Source of the DNA: JAHWJX01 sp036386655
Lineage (GTDB): Bacteria; Pseudomonadota; Alphaproteobacteria; Caulobacterales; Caulobacteraceae
Direction: 5' to 3'
NCBI GenBank assembly: GCA_036386655.1
Contig: DASVVG010000139.1
Span: 1 to 33,536 of the forward strand
Length of the DNA stretch: 33,536 nucleotides
A program made the position numbers and the translations under genes. Every line of letters starts with the position of its first letter. Position 1 is the stretch's first letter. The notes under the pieces were generated by a model. That model was not told the origin of the DNA. It did no database searches and saw nothing but the letters and a program-made list of their open reading frames with translations. Positions 1 through 9,343 of the stretch are shown here, piece by piece.

Positions 1-206
1 GCCGCGTCGGCATGGGGCCGGCCATGGGGACGGGGATCGCCGACGAGGTCGCGGGCTCGCCGCCCATTCGAGGTTCCAACGCCAGCGTGCTCGTGCTCTG
101 GTATCGCCTGCCGAGCTTCGAGCGCTGGCTGCCCGCCGCCCTCTTCTGGCTGGCGCTCTCCGCGGTCCTGATGTGGATCGCCGCCTCGCGCCATCGGGAG
201 CACTGA
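1..206 (+). CDS. C-terminal end of an unidentified membrane protein (partial at window edge)
   Basis: The frame is open from the first bases of the window to a TGA at 204-206, so the true start may lie outside; the first in-window ATG is at 12. The last 25 or so residues form one hydrophobic segment (RWLPAALFWLALSAVLMWIA) followed by a short basic tail (SRHREH), which suggests a C-terminal membrane anchor. The stop lies 2 bases before the likely TTG start of the DedA gene, so the two are probably co-transcribed. I do not recognise a family. It could also be a chance open frame. Confidence 0.4.
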   Translation, partial: RVGMGPAMGTGIADEVAGSPPIRGSNASVLVLWYRLPSFERWLPAALFWLALSAVLMWIAASRHREH

Positions 207-208
207 GC

Positions 209-855
209 TTGGAAGACTTCATGGCCGACCTGGCCGGCCTGATCGAGCGCCACGCTTTCTGGGCCGGCCCCATCCTCGGGCTGATCACGTTCGGCGAGTC
301 GATGGTGATCATCGGCGCCTTCTTCCCGGCCACCGCGCTCATGGTGGTGGCGGGCGGACTGGCGGGCGCCGGCGTGCTGCACCCCCTGCCGGTGATCGGC
401 TGGTGCGTCGCGGGCGCGGTGCTGGGCGACGCGGTGAGCTACTGGATCGGCCGCCGCGTGGGGCCCGCCGCGTGGCGCCACCCGCTGCTGAAGCCCCGCC
501 GCACGGCGATCGCGCGGGCGCGGCTGTTCTTCCGCAAGTACGGCGTCGTCTCGATCTACCTGTGCCGGTTCATGGGCCCCGTGCGCGCTTTCGTGCCGCT
601 GATCGCGGGGATCACGGCGATGCCGCACCGGCGCTTCCAGCTCGCCAACCTGGGATCGGCGCTGATCTGGGTGCCCGTGATGCTGGCGCCGGGCTACCTG
701 AGCGCCAAGGGCATGGCGAGCCTGCACGGCCTTGACATGCACACCATCGGCCTGATCCTCGCCGCCGCTGTGGCCGCGACCTTCGCAGCCGCGGCCGCCT
801 GGCGCTGGGTGCAGGCGCGGCTGAAGGCGGAAGAGTCGCTCCCGACGAAGCCCGA

Positions 856-859
<4 letters not shown>
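209..859 (+). CDS. DedA/SNARE-associated family membrane protein
   Basis: This is a DedA-family inner-membrane protein of about 216 residues, the usual length. These proteins are linked to lipid flipping and to membrane-potential and envelope homeostasis. Visible signatures are the N-terminal FWAGPI...FGESMVIIGAFFPAT stretch with the conserved acidic Glu, a GDAVSYWIGR segment, and the CRFMGPVRAFVPLIAG motif with conserved Arg and Pro, followed by C-terminal hydrophobic helices. I prefer the TTG start at 209 because GGAG lies 8 bases upstream and the resulting N-terminus aligns with typical DedA proteins. ATG at 221 is the alternative. The stop overlaps that of lysC on the other strand through a CTAG. 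Confidence 0.88.
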
Positions 860-2103
<1,244 letters not shown>

Positions 2104-2155
2104 CGCCCCTCCGCGCTTCGGGGCGGTCATAGCGGCGCCCGCGGGTTCGGACTAG

Positions 2156-2929
2156 ATGAGGCCCATGAGCGCCGAGCCGCACGCCTCCAGCATCGACCCC
2201 GGCGAGGTCGAGCGCTTCTCCCGCCTGGCGGAGACCTGGTGGGACCCGCGCGGGCCCATGGCCCCGCTGCACAAGTTCAATCCCGTCCGGCTGGCCTTCA
2301 TCCGGGAGCGGGCGGCGCGGCGGTTCGGACGGGACGAGAAGAGCCTGAAGCCGTTCGAGGGGCTGCGCCTGCTCGACGTCGGCTGCGGCGGCGGGCTGCT
2401 CAGCGAGCCGATGCGGCGGCTGGGGTTCGACGTCACAGGCGTGGACGCGGCGGAGAAGAACATCCTGACCGCGCGGCTTCACGCCGAGCAGCAGGGGCTG
2501 GAGATCGACTATCGGCACGCGACCGCCGAGGCGCTGCTGGCGGAGGGCGCCGGTCCGTTCGACGTGATCCTGAACATGGAGGTGGTCGAGCACGTGGCCG
2601 ATCCCGGGGCGTACCTGCGCGATTGCGCGCGGCTGCTGGCGCCGGACGGGCTGATGATCGTGGCGACGCTGAACCGGACGGCGAAGGCGTTCGCGCTGGC
2701 CGTGGTGGGCGCGGAGTACGTGCTGCGCTGGCTGCCGCGCGGCACGCACGACTGGAACAAGTTCCTCACCCCGGAGGAGATCCGCGCCTTCCTCAGCTCC
2801 GAGCCCGTCGCGGTCGAGGGGCCGTTCGGCGTCGCCTACAACCCGCTGGCGGACCGCTGGTCGCGGTCGGCCGACGCGGGCGTGAACTACATGATGACCG
2901 TGCTCCGCCTGCCGGAGCCCGCCGCGTGA
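2156..2929 (+). CDS. ubiG: Ubiquinone biosynthesis O-methyltransferase UbiG
   Basis: This SAM-dependent enzyme performs both O-methylations of ubiquinone synthesis. The UbiG N-terminal signature is clear (FSRLAETWWDPRGPMAPLH, then NPVRLAFI). It is followed by SAM motif I (LDVGCGGGLLSEP), the acidic VTGVDAAEKN and the FDVILNMEVVEHV post-motif. Its roughly 257 residues are normal for the family. Two starts are close together, ATG 2156 and ATG 2165; neither has a well-spaced SD, and the choice changes only three residues. Its TGA overlaps the GTG of the following acetyltransferase (GTGA at 2926-2929), so the two are translationally coupled. Confidence 0.93.
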   Translation: MRPMSAEPHASSIDPGEVERFSRLAETWWDPRGPMAPLHKFNPVRLAFIRERAARRFGRDEKSLKPFEGLRLLDVGCGGGLLSEPMRRLGFDVTGVDAAEKNILTARLHAEQQGLEIDYRHATAEALLAEGAGPFDVILNMEVVEHVADPGAYLRDCARLLAPDGLMIVATLNRTAKAFALAVVGAEYVLRWLPRGTHDWNKFLTPEEIRAFLSSEPVAVEGPFGVAYNPLADRWSRSADAGVNYMMTVLRLPEPAA

Positions 2930-3444
2930 TCGAGACCGAGCGGCTGCGGCTGATCCCCGCCGGGCACGAGCACTTCGCCGCCATGCGCGAGGGCGACGCG
3001 GCCTTGGGCGCCCTGCTGGGCGTTCGCGTGGCGCAGGAGTGGGAGGGCGTCGCCGAGTTCCGCGACGCCATCGCCGGCGGCGGCAAGTTCCTGGAGGAGC
3101 ACCCGGACGCGGTCGGCTGGTGGACCTACCTGTTCGTCCACAAGCCCGACCAAACCCTGATCGGCGTCGGCGGCTGCAAGGGCGCGCCGAAGGAGGGCGC
3201 GGCCGAGATCGGGTACGCGCTGGCGCCGGCGTACAGGGGCCGGGGCCTCGCGCTGGAGGCCGCGACGGGGCTGCGCGACTACGCCTTCGCGGACGAGCGG
3301 GTGGAGCGGGTGATCGCCCACACGCTGCCCGAGCCGAACCGGTCCAACCACCTGCTGGAGAAGCTCGGCATGCGCTTCGACGGCGTCGTCAGCGACCCCG
3401 ACGAGGGCGACGTCTGGCGCTGGAGCGTGGAGCGACCGGCCTAG
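2926..3444 (+). CDS. GNAT family N-acetyltransferase
   Basis: This 172-residue RimJ/RimL-like GNAT protein starts with the typical ETERLRLIP. Its acetyl-CoA-binding core reads EIGYALAPAYRGRGLALEA, containing the R/Q-x-x-G-x-A/G pyrophosphate loop, and the C-terminal part has EPNRSNHLLEKLGM. The acceptor substrate cannot be read from sequence. Translation starts at GTG 2926 inside the ubiG stop codon (GTGA), so the gene is coupled to ubiG. No functional link to quinone synthesis is implied. The stop shares CTAG (3441-3444) with the convergent DUF1178 gene. Confidence 0.87.
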   Translation: MIETERLRLIPAGHEHFAAMREGDAALGALLGVRVAQEWEGVAEFRDAIAGGGKFLEEHPDAVGWWTYLFVHKPDQTLIGVGGCKGAPKEGAAEIGYALAPAYRGRGLALEAATGLRDYAFADERVERVIAHTLPEPNRSNHLLEKLGMRFDGVVSDPDEGDVWRWSVERPA

Positions 3445-3872
3445 TTCAGCTCTTCCGGGGAGGGCGGCTTCGGAGGCAGCGGCGCCACGCGGACGCCGTC
3501 CTCGACGAGTTCCTTCACCTGCGCGGGGCTGGCCTCGCCATAGATGCCTCGGTCTTCGGACTTGCCCTCGTGGATGTCCCGAGCCTCTTTCGCGAACTGG
3601 TCGCCGACGTAGTCGAAGTTGTCCTGGACGTGCTTCCGGACCTTGCCGGCGGCTTCCATGAACATGGAGTGCATCTGGGGCGTGACGTCCGCCGGCTTCG
3701 TCCGCTTCGTGCCGGCGACGGCGGGGGCCATGATCTGCTTGGCCACACGCTTGGACGCGCACAGCGGGCATTCGACCAGCCCGCGCGCGGACTGGTCGTC
3801 GTAGTCGGACGAGGAGCCGAACCACCCTTCGAAGGGGTGCTCGTGCTCGCAGAGTAGAGCGTACTTGATCAA
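3441..3872 (-). CDS. DUF1178 family protein
   Basis: This small 143-residue protein belongs to the DUF1178 (COG5319) family of alphaproteobacteria. It begins MIKYALLCEHEHPFEGWF and carries a single CPLC pair (residues 36-39) in the form VECPLCASKRVAKQIMAP, which resembles half of a zinc ribbon. The C-terminal half is charged and probably helical. Its function is unknown. The start overlaps the nitrilase stop as ATGA (3869-3872), making it the third gene of a grxC-nitrilase-DUF1178 operon, a grouping common in alphaproteobacteria. Confidence 0.88.
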   Translation of the reverse strand: MIKYALLCEHEHPFEGWFGSSSDYDDQSARGLVECPLCASKRVAKQIMAPAVAGTKRTKPADVTPQMHSMFMEAAGKVRKHVQDNFDYVGDQFAKEARDIHEGKSEDRGIYGEASPAQVKELVEDGVRVAPLPPKPPSPEELN

Positions 3873-4690
3873 GGCCCGGCGAACTCCCGCTCGTGCTCGA
3901 TGGCGGGAATGGCCCGGCGGGCGCGCTCCACGGCGTCGAGGTCGAGACGGGCAAATATGAACCCGGGATCGTCACCGGAAGATTGCGCGACGATCGCGCC
4001 CCACGGATCGACGACCATCGACCGGCCCCAGGTCTCCCGACCGTCGGCGTGCTCGCCGCCCTGGGCGGGGGCCAGCACGTAGGCGCCGTTCTCGATGGCG
4101 CGCGCGCGCAGCAGGCTCTCCCAGTGCGCCTCGCCGGTGGGGCGGGTGAAGGCGGAGGGCACGGTGAGCATCGCCGCGCCCGCCTTGCTGAGCGCGCGGA
4201 ACAGCTTCGGGAAGCGAAGGTCGTAGCAGACGGTCATCCCGAGGCCGCCCCACGGCGTCTGCGCCACCACGGCGGCGTTGCCCGGGCGGTAGGCCTCGGA
4301 TTCGCGGTGCCGTTCGCCCGTGGGCAGGTCCACGTCGAACATGTGGATCTTGTCGTAGGTCGCGCGGACCGCGCCGCGGTCGTCGATCAGCGTGGAGCGG
4401 TTGGCGGCGGAGCCGTCCTCGCGCCGCACCAGCACCGAGCCCAGCAGCAGCCAGACGTTCAGCTCGGCGGCCAGCTCGCGGCCGCGGCGGACCAGCGGGT
4501 CGTCCTCGAACGGGCGCATGGCCTCGAACAGCGGGTCGCGCCGACGCTGGAGGATGTTGGACGCCTCGGGGGTGAGCAGGAACTTGGCGCCGGTGGCCGC
4601 CGCTTCGCGGACCAGCGGCTCCAGGTGGGCGATGGCGGCCTCGTGCGTGTCCGGCGTGCGGAGCTGGAGCAGGGCCGCGTTGAGGATCAT
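3869..4690 (-). CDS. Carbon-nitrogen hydrolase (nitrilase superfamily, Nit1/Nit2-like)
   Basis: This 273-residue C-N hydrolase has a complete catalytic triad: Glu42 in TPEAS, Lys114 in TYDKIHMFD and Cys155 in VCYDLRFP. The motif set (DKIHMFDVDLP, TVPSAFT, HWESLLRARAIEN) is that of the Nit branch, which includes deaminated-glutathione amidase and omega-amidase. Removal of damaged glutathione is therefore a plausible role, and the neighbouring glutaredoxin gene fits a thiol context. The exact substrate is inferred. It overlaps grxC upstream (ATGA, 4687-4690) and the DUF1178 gene downstream. No signal peptide is visible, so it should be cytoplasmic. Confidence 0.92.
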   Translation of the reverse strand: MILNAALLQLRTPDTHEAAIAHLEPLVREAAATGAKFLLTPEASNILQRRRDPLFEAMRPFEDDPLVRRGRELAAELNVWLLLGSVLVRREDGSAANRSTLIDDRGAVRATYDKIHMFDVDLPTGERHRESEAYRPGNAAVVAQTPWGGLGMTVCYDLRFPKLFRALSKAGAAMLTVPSAFTRPTGEAHWESLLRARAIENGAYVLAPAQGGEHADGRETWGRSMVVDPWGAIVAQSSGDDPGFIFARLDLDAVERARRAIPAIEHEREFAGP

Positions 4691-4947
4691 GCCGCCTCGA
4701 GCAGCCGGTCCAGCTCGCCGCGGTCGTCGAGGTCCAGCATGTCGTCGCAGCCGCCGATGTGCCGGTCGCCGATGAAGATCTGCGGGAAGGTCATCCGGCC
4801 GCCCGAGCGCTGGACCATCTCCTTCTTCTTCTCCGGGTCGAACGCCGCCTCGATCTCGGTGAACTCGACGCCCTTTTCGCGCAGGCGCGCCATGGCGCGG
4901 GCGCAGTAGGGGCAGAACGGCTTGGTGTAGAGGGTTACGGACGGCAC
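4687..4947 (-). CDS. grxC: Glutaredoxin 3
   Basis: This 86-residue dithiol glutaredoxin carries the CPYC active site at residues 12-15, the TFPQIFIG cis-proline segment and GGCDDM, which binds glutathione. It reduces disulfides and glutathionylated proteins using glutathione. It is the first gene of the operon grxC-nitrilase-DUF1178. The comF gene ends 25 bases upstream on the same strand, so comF could share the transcript. Confidence 0.95.
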   Translation of the reverse strand: MPSVTLYTKPFCPYCARAMARLREKGVEFTEIEAAFDPEKKKEMVQRSGGRMTFPQIFIGDRHIGGCDDMLDLDDRGELDRLLEAA

Positions 4948-4972
4948 GGGCTTCTCCGACGACTGACGGTCT

Positions 4973-5734
4973 CTAGCGCTCGCGCACCCTGGCGACCACC
5001 GCCACGTCCACTGCGCGCGCTCCTGCCTTCAACAACGCGCGAGCGCAGGATTCGGCGGTCGCGCCCGTCGTCATCACGTCGTCCACGAGCAGGATGCGGC
5101 GACCCTCGACCTCGCGGCGGCGGGCGTCGGGAACGGCGAAGGCGCCCTGCACGCCGCGCCGGCGGCCGGAGGCGGAGCGGCCCGCCTGGGTCCCCTGCCG
5201 GGTGCGGCGGAGCGCATCGGCGAGGTACGGGACGCCAGCTCGCTTCGCCAGCGGCCGCGCGATCTCCGCCGCCTGGTTGTAGCGACGCCCGAGCAGGCGC
5301 GTGGGGTGCAGCGGCACGGGGGCCACGGCGTCGGCGTCCGCCAGCAGCTCAGCCGCCGCGCGGCCGAGCCACAGGCCGAACAGCTTGCCGAGTTCGGTGC
5401 GGTCGGCGTGCTTGAACGACAGGATCAGGTCGCGGGAGTCGGCGTCGTAGACGCAGGCGGCGCGGGTGCGGGCGATCGGGCGCTTGCCGCCGTCGCAGGC
5501 GGCGCAGAGGGCGCCCTCTCCCATCGGATGCGGGAACGGCGTTCCGCAAGCGTCGCACCAGGGCGCGTCGAGGAAGGTCACGCGCGCCCACGCGGCGGGG
5601 GAGAGGCCGCTGGCCTGCGGCGCCGCGCCGCCGTCCAGCGCGTGCGGCGGGAAGGCGAAGTCGACCAGCCCGCGGCCCAGCGCGCGCAGAGCCGGTTTCC
5701 AAGCGGCTCCCGCGGCGCCATCTGCTGGGCTCAT
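4973..5734 (-). CDS. comF: ComF family phosphoribosyltransferase-like protein
   Basis: This 253-residue ComF/GntX-type protein has an N-terminal zinc-ribbon-like segment (CDACGTPF with a later CAAC). The C-terminal PRTase domain carries PVPLHPTRLLGRRYNQAAEIA and the PRPP loop ILLVDDVMTTGATAESC. In competent bacteria ComF helps single-stranded DNA uptake; in other proteobacteria the role is poorly defined. ATG 5734 is preceded by GGGAG at good spacing. Its start codon overlaps that of the divergent methyltransferase (CATG, 5732-5735). The open frame continues upstream for about 200 codons, but that is the antisense shadow of the methyltransferase gene. Confidence 0.9.
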   Translation of the reverse strand: MSPADGAAGAAWKPALRALGRGLVDFAFPPHALDGGAAPQASGLSPAAWARVTFLDAPWCDACGTPFPHPMGEGALCAACDGGKRPIARTRAACVYDADSRDLILSFKHADRTELGKLFGLWLGRAAAELLADADAVAPVPLHPTRLLGRRYNQAAEIARPLAKRAGVPYLADALRRTRQGTQAGRSASGRRRGVQGAFAVPDARRREVEGRRILLVDDVMTTGATAESCARALLKAGARAVDVAVVARVRER

Positions 5735-6641
5735 GAGCGCTCCCGTCCTGTTCGACCGCGCCCTGCACCGCCGCCGGCTGGACCGCGCGGCGCCGCAGTT
5801 CGCGGCGGCCGACTTCCTCAAGCGGCGGGCGGCGGAGGACGCGGTCTTCCGCCTCGAGGCCATCCTGCGCGACTTTCCCGTGGCCGTCGATCTGGGCGCC
5901 CGCAGCGGCGCGTTCGGCGAGGCGCTGGCGGGCAGCGCCGCCGACCGGCGCATCGGCCTGCTGCTGGAGACCGACTTCTCGGAGCGGATGCTGCTGGGGC
6001 GGGCCGGCGTGGTGGCCGACGAGGAGCGCCTGCCCTTCGCGCCGGCGAGCGTCGACCTCGTGGTGTCGCTGCTCGCGCTGCACTGGACCAACGACCTGCC
6101 CGGCGCGCTGATCCAGATCCGGCGCGCGCTGAAGCCGGACGGGCTCTTCGTCGGCGCCCTGTTCGGCGGCGAGACGCTGACGGAGCTCCGCCACGCGCTG
6201 CTGCAGGCGGAGGCGGAGCTGACCGGCGGCGCGGGGCTGCGGGTCTCGCCGTTCGCGGAAGGATCCGACGGCGCGGCGCTGCTGCAGCGGGCGGGCTTCG
6301 CCATCCCGGTGACGGACGTGGACCGGGTCACCGTCCGTTACCGCCACCCGCTTGAACTGCTGCGCGACCTCCGCCGCATGGGCGAGACCAACGTGCTGCT
6401 GAACCGGGACCGGCGGCCGCTCTCGCGGGCCGTGCTGGCGCGCGCGTTCGAGGTCTACCAGGAGCGCTACGGCCTGGAGGACGGGCGCGTCCCCGCCACC
6501 TTCGAGATCGTAACGGTAACCGGCTGGGCGCCGCACGAGAGCCAGCAGAAACCGCTGCGGCCGGGCTCGGCGAAGATGCGGCTGGCCGACGCGCTCGGGA
6601 CCGTCGAGGTGCCGACCGGTGTGAAGCCCGGCGAGGCCTAG
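5733..6641 (+). CDS. BioC/NDUFAF5-like class I SAM-dependent methyltransferase
   Basis: This 302-residue protein opens with LFDRALHRRRLDRAAPQFA, the hallmark of alphaproteobacterial relatives of mitochondrial NDUFAF5, and is also BioC-like. The degenerate SAM motif I reads VAVDLGARSGAFGEAL, followed by EERLPFAPASVDLVVSLLALHWTNDLPGAL. Mitochondrial NDUFAF5 hydroxylates an arginine of complex I; whether the bacterial protein does this or methylates a small molecule is not settled by sequence. The start at 5733 is fixed by the conserved N-terminus, yet no SD precedes it. Its stop shares CTAG with mutT. Confidence 0.85.
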   Translation: MSAPVLFDRALHRRRLDRAAPQFAAADFLKRRAAEDAVFRLEAILRDFPVAVDLGARSGAFGEALAGSAADRRIGLLLETDFSERMLLGRAGVVADEERLPFAPASVDLVVSLLALHWTNDLPGALIQIRRALKPDGLFVGALFGGETLTELRHALLQAEAELTGGAGLRVSPFAEGSDGAALLQRAGFAIPVTDVDRVTVRYRHPLELLRDLRRMGETNVLLNRDRRPLSRAVLARAFEVYQERYGLEDGRVPATFEIVTVTGWAPHESQQKPLRPGSAKMRLADALGTVEVPTGVKPGEA

Positions 6642-7036
6642 AGGAAATCCCGCAGGTAGGCGACGAGCGGCTCGTCGGCGGGCGGCATCGGATACTCGGC
6701 GAGCTTCGCGGGCTTCACCCACTTCACTGCGGCATGCTCGTGCGGCACGACCACGCCGCTCCAGCGCCGGATCAGGTAGAGCGGCATCAGCAGGTGGAAC
6801 GTCTCGTAGCCATGCGAGGCGAACACGAAGGGCGCCAGGCACGCCACCGTCACCTCGATGCCGAGCTCCTCGCGCAGCTCGCGGATGAGCGCCGCCTCCG
6901 GCGTCTCGCCCGCCTCCACCTTGCCCCCGGGGAACTCCCACAGGCCGGCGAGCTGCTTGCCCTCCGGCCGCTGCGCGATCAGCACGCGGCCGTCGGTGTC
7001 GACCAGCGCGGCGGCGGCGACCAGCAGCAGCTTCAC
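6638..7036 (-). CDS. mutT: 8-oxo-dGTP diphosphatase MutT (Nudix hydrolase)
   Basis: This 132-residue Nudix protein has a full Nudix box (GGKVEAGETPEAALIRELREELGI, at about residues 38-61) and the MutT-like N-terminus LLVAAAALVDTDGRVLIAQRPEGK. It removes oxidised purine nucleotides from the dNTP pool. It starts with GTG, with GGAG about 10 bases upstream, one base after the stop of the ABC permease. It is thus the last gene of the PpiC-argJ-ABC-ABC-mutT operon. The stop shares CTAG (6638-6641) with the convergent methyltransferase. Confidence 0.92.
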   Translation of the reverse strand: MKLLLVAAAALVDTDGRVLIAQRPEGKQLAGLWEFPGGKVEAGETPEAALIRELREELGIEVTVACLAPFVFASHGYETFHLLMPLYLIRRWSGVVVPHEHAAVKWVKPAKLAEYPMPPADEPLVAYLRDFL

Positions 7037-7037
7037 G

Positions 7038-8585
7038 TCACGCGGTCTCCAGCCGGGCGTAGGCGGGCGTCGAGCGACGGAGCACGAGCATCAGCAGCGC
7101 TACGAAGGCCAACGGGGCGAGGGCCCACGGCGTCCCCAGCACGGCCAGGAAGGCGGTCCCTGTCCAGGCGGCGCCCACGGCCAGCTCGGCCAGTCCGGCC
7201 ACCCAGCCGCCGCCGGACTGCTTCTTGTTGAACTCCTGCCGTTTCCCCGGCTTGCCGTGCCACAGCATCACCAGCGCGCCCGACAGCGCCGCGCCGGCAC
7301 AGGTCAGGACGGTCGCCAGACCGGCCCACGGCGACAGGTACGCCAGCCCGCCCAGGGGTATCGCGAGCAGCACCGCCACCGGCAGCAGCGCGGCGGCGAT
7401 CTTGCCGCGGCGGATCAGCTCGACCCGGGCAGGCGAGGAGGCGAGCAGGTCGGGCGCCTCCTCCGTGGAGACGGTGATCCAGGTGAGGCTGGAGGCCAGC
7501 TGGCTGGTGACCAGCACCACGGCCGACGCCACGCCGGCGAGGGCGAACTCCCCCTCCCCCGCCCTGCGCCACAGGAGAAAGGCGAGCGGCGCGAGGTAGA
7601 GCACCCGCAGCAGCACCTGCGAGAGCAGCGCCGGATCGCGCATCAGCAGCCGAAGCTCCTTGCGCACGGTGGCCGCGAAGGCCCCGCCGGCGAAGCCGCC
7701 CACCTTGCCGTCGGCGCGGGCCTTGCGGCGGCCCACCTCGCGTCCGGCGGCGGCGGCGGCGTTGTCGCCGAAGCGCCGGCCCAGCGCGGAGACGATCCCC
7801 CCGAACACCAGCGCCGAGATCGCAAGCATCGCCAGGGCCGGTCCGGTCTCGCCGAGCACCGCCCGGGCGGGCCACGCCAGCGGCGAGTCCGCGGTGAAGT
7901 TCCCCGAGTCGATCCAGGCGCGGGCGGACTGCACCCAGCGCTCGCCGCGGTCGCCCTCGTCGTCGTCCATGAAGTTCGCGGTCTGGGTGGCCAGGAAGAA
8001 GCCGGCGCCCAGGAAGGCGGCGAGCACCTGGCTGACGGTCCGCGTGCGCTGGGGGCCGAGCATCGCGAACAGCGCCATCGCCAGCACGAGACCGAGGGCC
8101 GTCGAGAGCAGCCCGATGGAAATCAGCACCGGATAGACGTTGAGCCAGCGCCAGTGGCCGAAGCCCACCACCACCGCCAGCACCGGCGTGGCGATCAGCA
8201 GGTAGAGCGCGATGCTGGAGACGGCCATGGCCAGGCAGCGCACCGCCAGCACCCGCCGCGCCGGCACCGGGGACGACAGCAGCAGGTCGAGGTCGCCCCG
8301 GGCGTAGAACACCTGCACCGCCTGGTTCAGCGTGTACGACAGGCTGAGGCTGGCGAAGAGCAGCAGCACCGCGTCGGCGACGAAGATCACCGTCGGCGTC
8401 ATCTCCACCGCGACCCGCCGGAGCACGAGCGCCAGCGGCGCGCCGATCCCCACCGCCAGCAGCACGGAAGCGCCGATCAGCAGCGCGATCATCAGGGTGC
8501 GGTTGCGCTTGCCCGTGCCGCGCCAGGTCAGCCGGAGCTCATGCGCCATCAGCCAGAGCGTCGAGCCCGGCGCGAGCCTCGTCAC
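7038..8585 (-). CDS. ABC transporter permease (ABC-2 type exporter)
   Basis: This integral membrane protein of about 515 residues has many hydrophobic segments, for example TLMIALLIGASVLLAVGIG and VIFVADAVLLLFASLSL. It has repeated sequences typical of large ABC-2 permeases, such as QVFYARGDLDLLLSSPVPARRVL and a second APDLLASSPARVELIRRGK. Its GTG start lies in the ATPase stop (GTGA at 8582-8585), so the two form one exporter. The substrate is unknown. The open frame extends further upstream, but this part is the shadow of the ATPase gene. A soluble loop around residues 230-290 carries charged sequence. Confidence 0.85.
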   Translation of the reverse strand: MTRLAPGSTLWLMAHELRLTWRGTGKRNRTLMIALLIGASVLLAVGIGAPLALVLRRVAVEMTPTVIFVADAVLLLFASLSLSYTLNQAVQVFYARGDLDLLLSSPVPARRVLAVRCLAMAVSSIALYLLIATPVLAVVVGFGHWRWLNVYPVLISIGLLSTALGLVLAMALFAMLGPQRTRTVSQVLAAFLGAGFFLATQTANFMDDDEGDRGERWVQSARAWIDSGNFTADSPLAWPARAVLGETGPALAMLAISALVFGGIVSALGRRFGDNAAAAAGREVGRRKARADGKVGGFAGGAFAATVRKELRLLMRDPALLSQVLLRVLYLAPLAFLLWRRAGEGEFALAGVASAVVLVTSQLASSLTWITVSTEEAPDLLASSPARVELIRRGKIAAALLPVAVLLAIPLGGLAYLSPWAGLATVLTCAGAALSGALVMLWHGKPGKRQEFNKKQSGGGWVAGLAELAVGAAWTGTAFLAVLGTPWALAPLAFVALLMLVLRRSTPAYARLETA

Positions 8586-9343
8586 GTCGCGCCCACCAGC
8601 CGCAGGAACACGTCCTCGAGCGTCTGCCCCGCGGCGCCGGCGCGCTCGCGCATCTCGTCGAGCGTGCCTTCGGCCAGCAGCTTGCCCTTGGCGATGATGC
8701 CGATGCGGTCGGCCATGCGCTCGGCGACCTCCAGGATGTGGGTCGTCAGGATGACGGTGGAGCCGGCGTCCACCCGCTCCTGCAGCACGTCCTTCACCTG
8801 GCGCGCCGCGCCCGCGTCGAGCCCGGTCAGCGGCTCGTCGAGGATGAGCAGGCGCGGGTCGTGGATCAGCGCGCCCGCCAGCGCCGCCTTCTGCTTCATG
8901 CCGCGGGAGAAGCTCTCCGTCCGCTGGTCGCGGTTGTCCCAGAGGCCGAGCCACCGGAGCAGCTCCTCGGCCTTCGCCGCGGCCGCCTTCGACTCCACGC
9001 CCCAGAGGCCCGCGACGAACTCGAGGTACTCGAGCGGCGTCAGCTTGTCGTAGAGCATGGGATCGTCGGGCACCCACGCCGTCATCCGCTTGGCGGCCGC
9101 CGGGTCCGTGCCAAGGTCGGCGCCGAAGATACGGATCTGGCCCTCGTTCGGCTTCAGCAGGCCCGTGACCATGCGCAGCGTGGTGGTCTTGCCCGCGCCG
9201 TTCGGCCCCAGCAGCGCGTAGAGCTCGCCCGGCCGGATGGTGAGGTCCAGGCCGTCCACCGCCGGGAAGCCGCCGAAATGCTTGTAGAGGCCGCGGACCT
9301 CCAGCGCGTTCGCGGCCGCGACGAGCGGCGAAGCGTCGTTCAC
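8582..9343 (-). CDS. ABC transporter ATP-binding protein
   Basis: This 253-residue ATPase has all nucleotide-binding motifs: Walker A GPNGAGKTT, a Q-loop region AWVPDDPMLYDKLTPLEYLEF, signature SFSRGMKQK, Walker B LLILDEPLTGLD and the H-loop TTHILE. The signature departs from canonical LSGGQ but is common in ABC-2 exporter ATPases. The GTG start overlaps the argJ stop (GTGA at 9340-9343), and the stop overlaps the permease start. It therefore sits inside a translationally coupled chain. Two copies probably pair with the adjacent permease to drive export. Confidence 0.92.
   Translation of the reverse strand: MNDASPLVAAANALEVRGLYKHFGGFPAVDGLDLTIRPGELYALLGPNGAGKTTTLRMVTGLLKPNEGQIRIFGADLGTDPAAAKRMTAWVPDDPMLYDKLTPLEYLEFVAGLWGVESKAAAAKAEELLRWLGLWDNRDQRTESFSRGMKQKAALAGALIHDPRLLILDEPLTGLDAGAARQVKDVLQERVDAGSTVILTTHILEVAERMADRIGIIAKGKLLAEGTLDEMRERAGAAGQTLEDVFLRLVGAT

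Noticed and set aside
5735..6331. Upstream extension of the comF frame by about 200 codons
   Set aside because: The segment lies antisense to the methyltransferase and is Ser/Arg-rich without homology. ComF starts at 5734 with its own SD.
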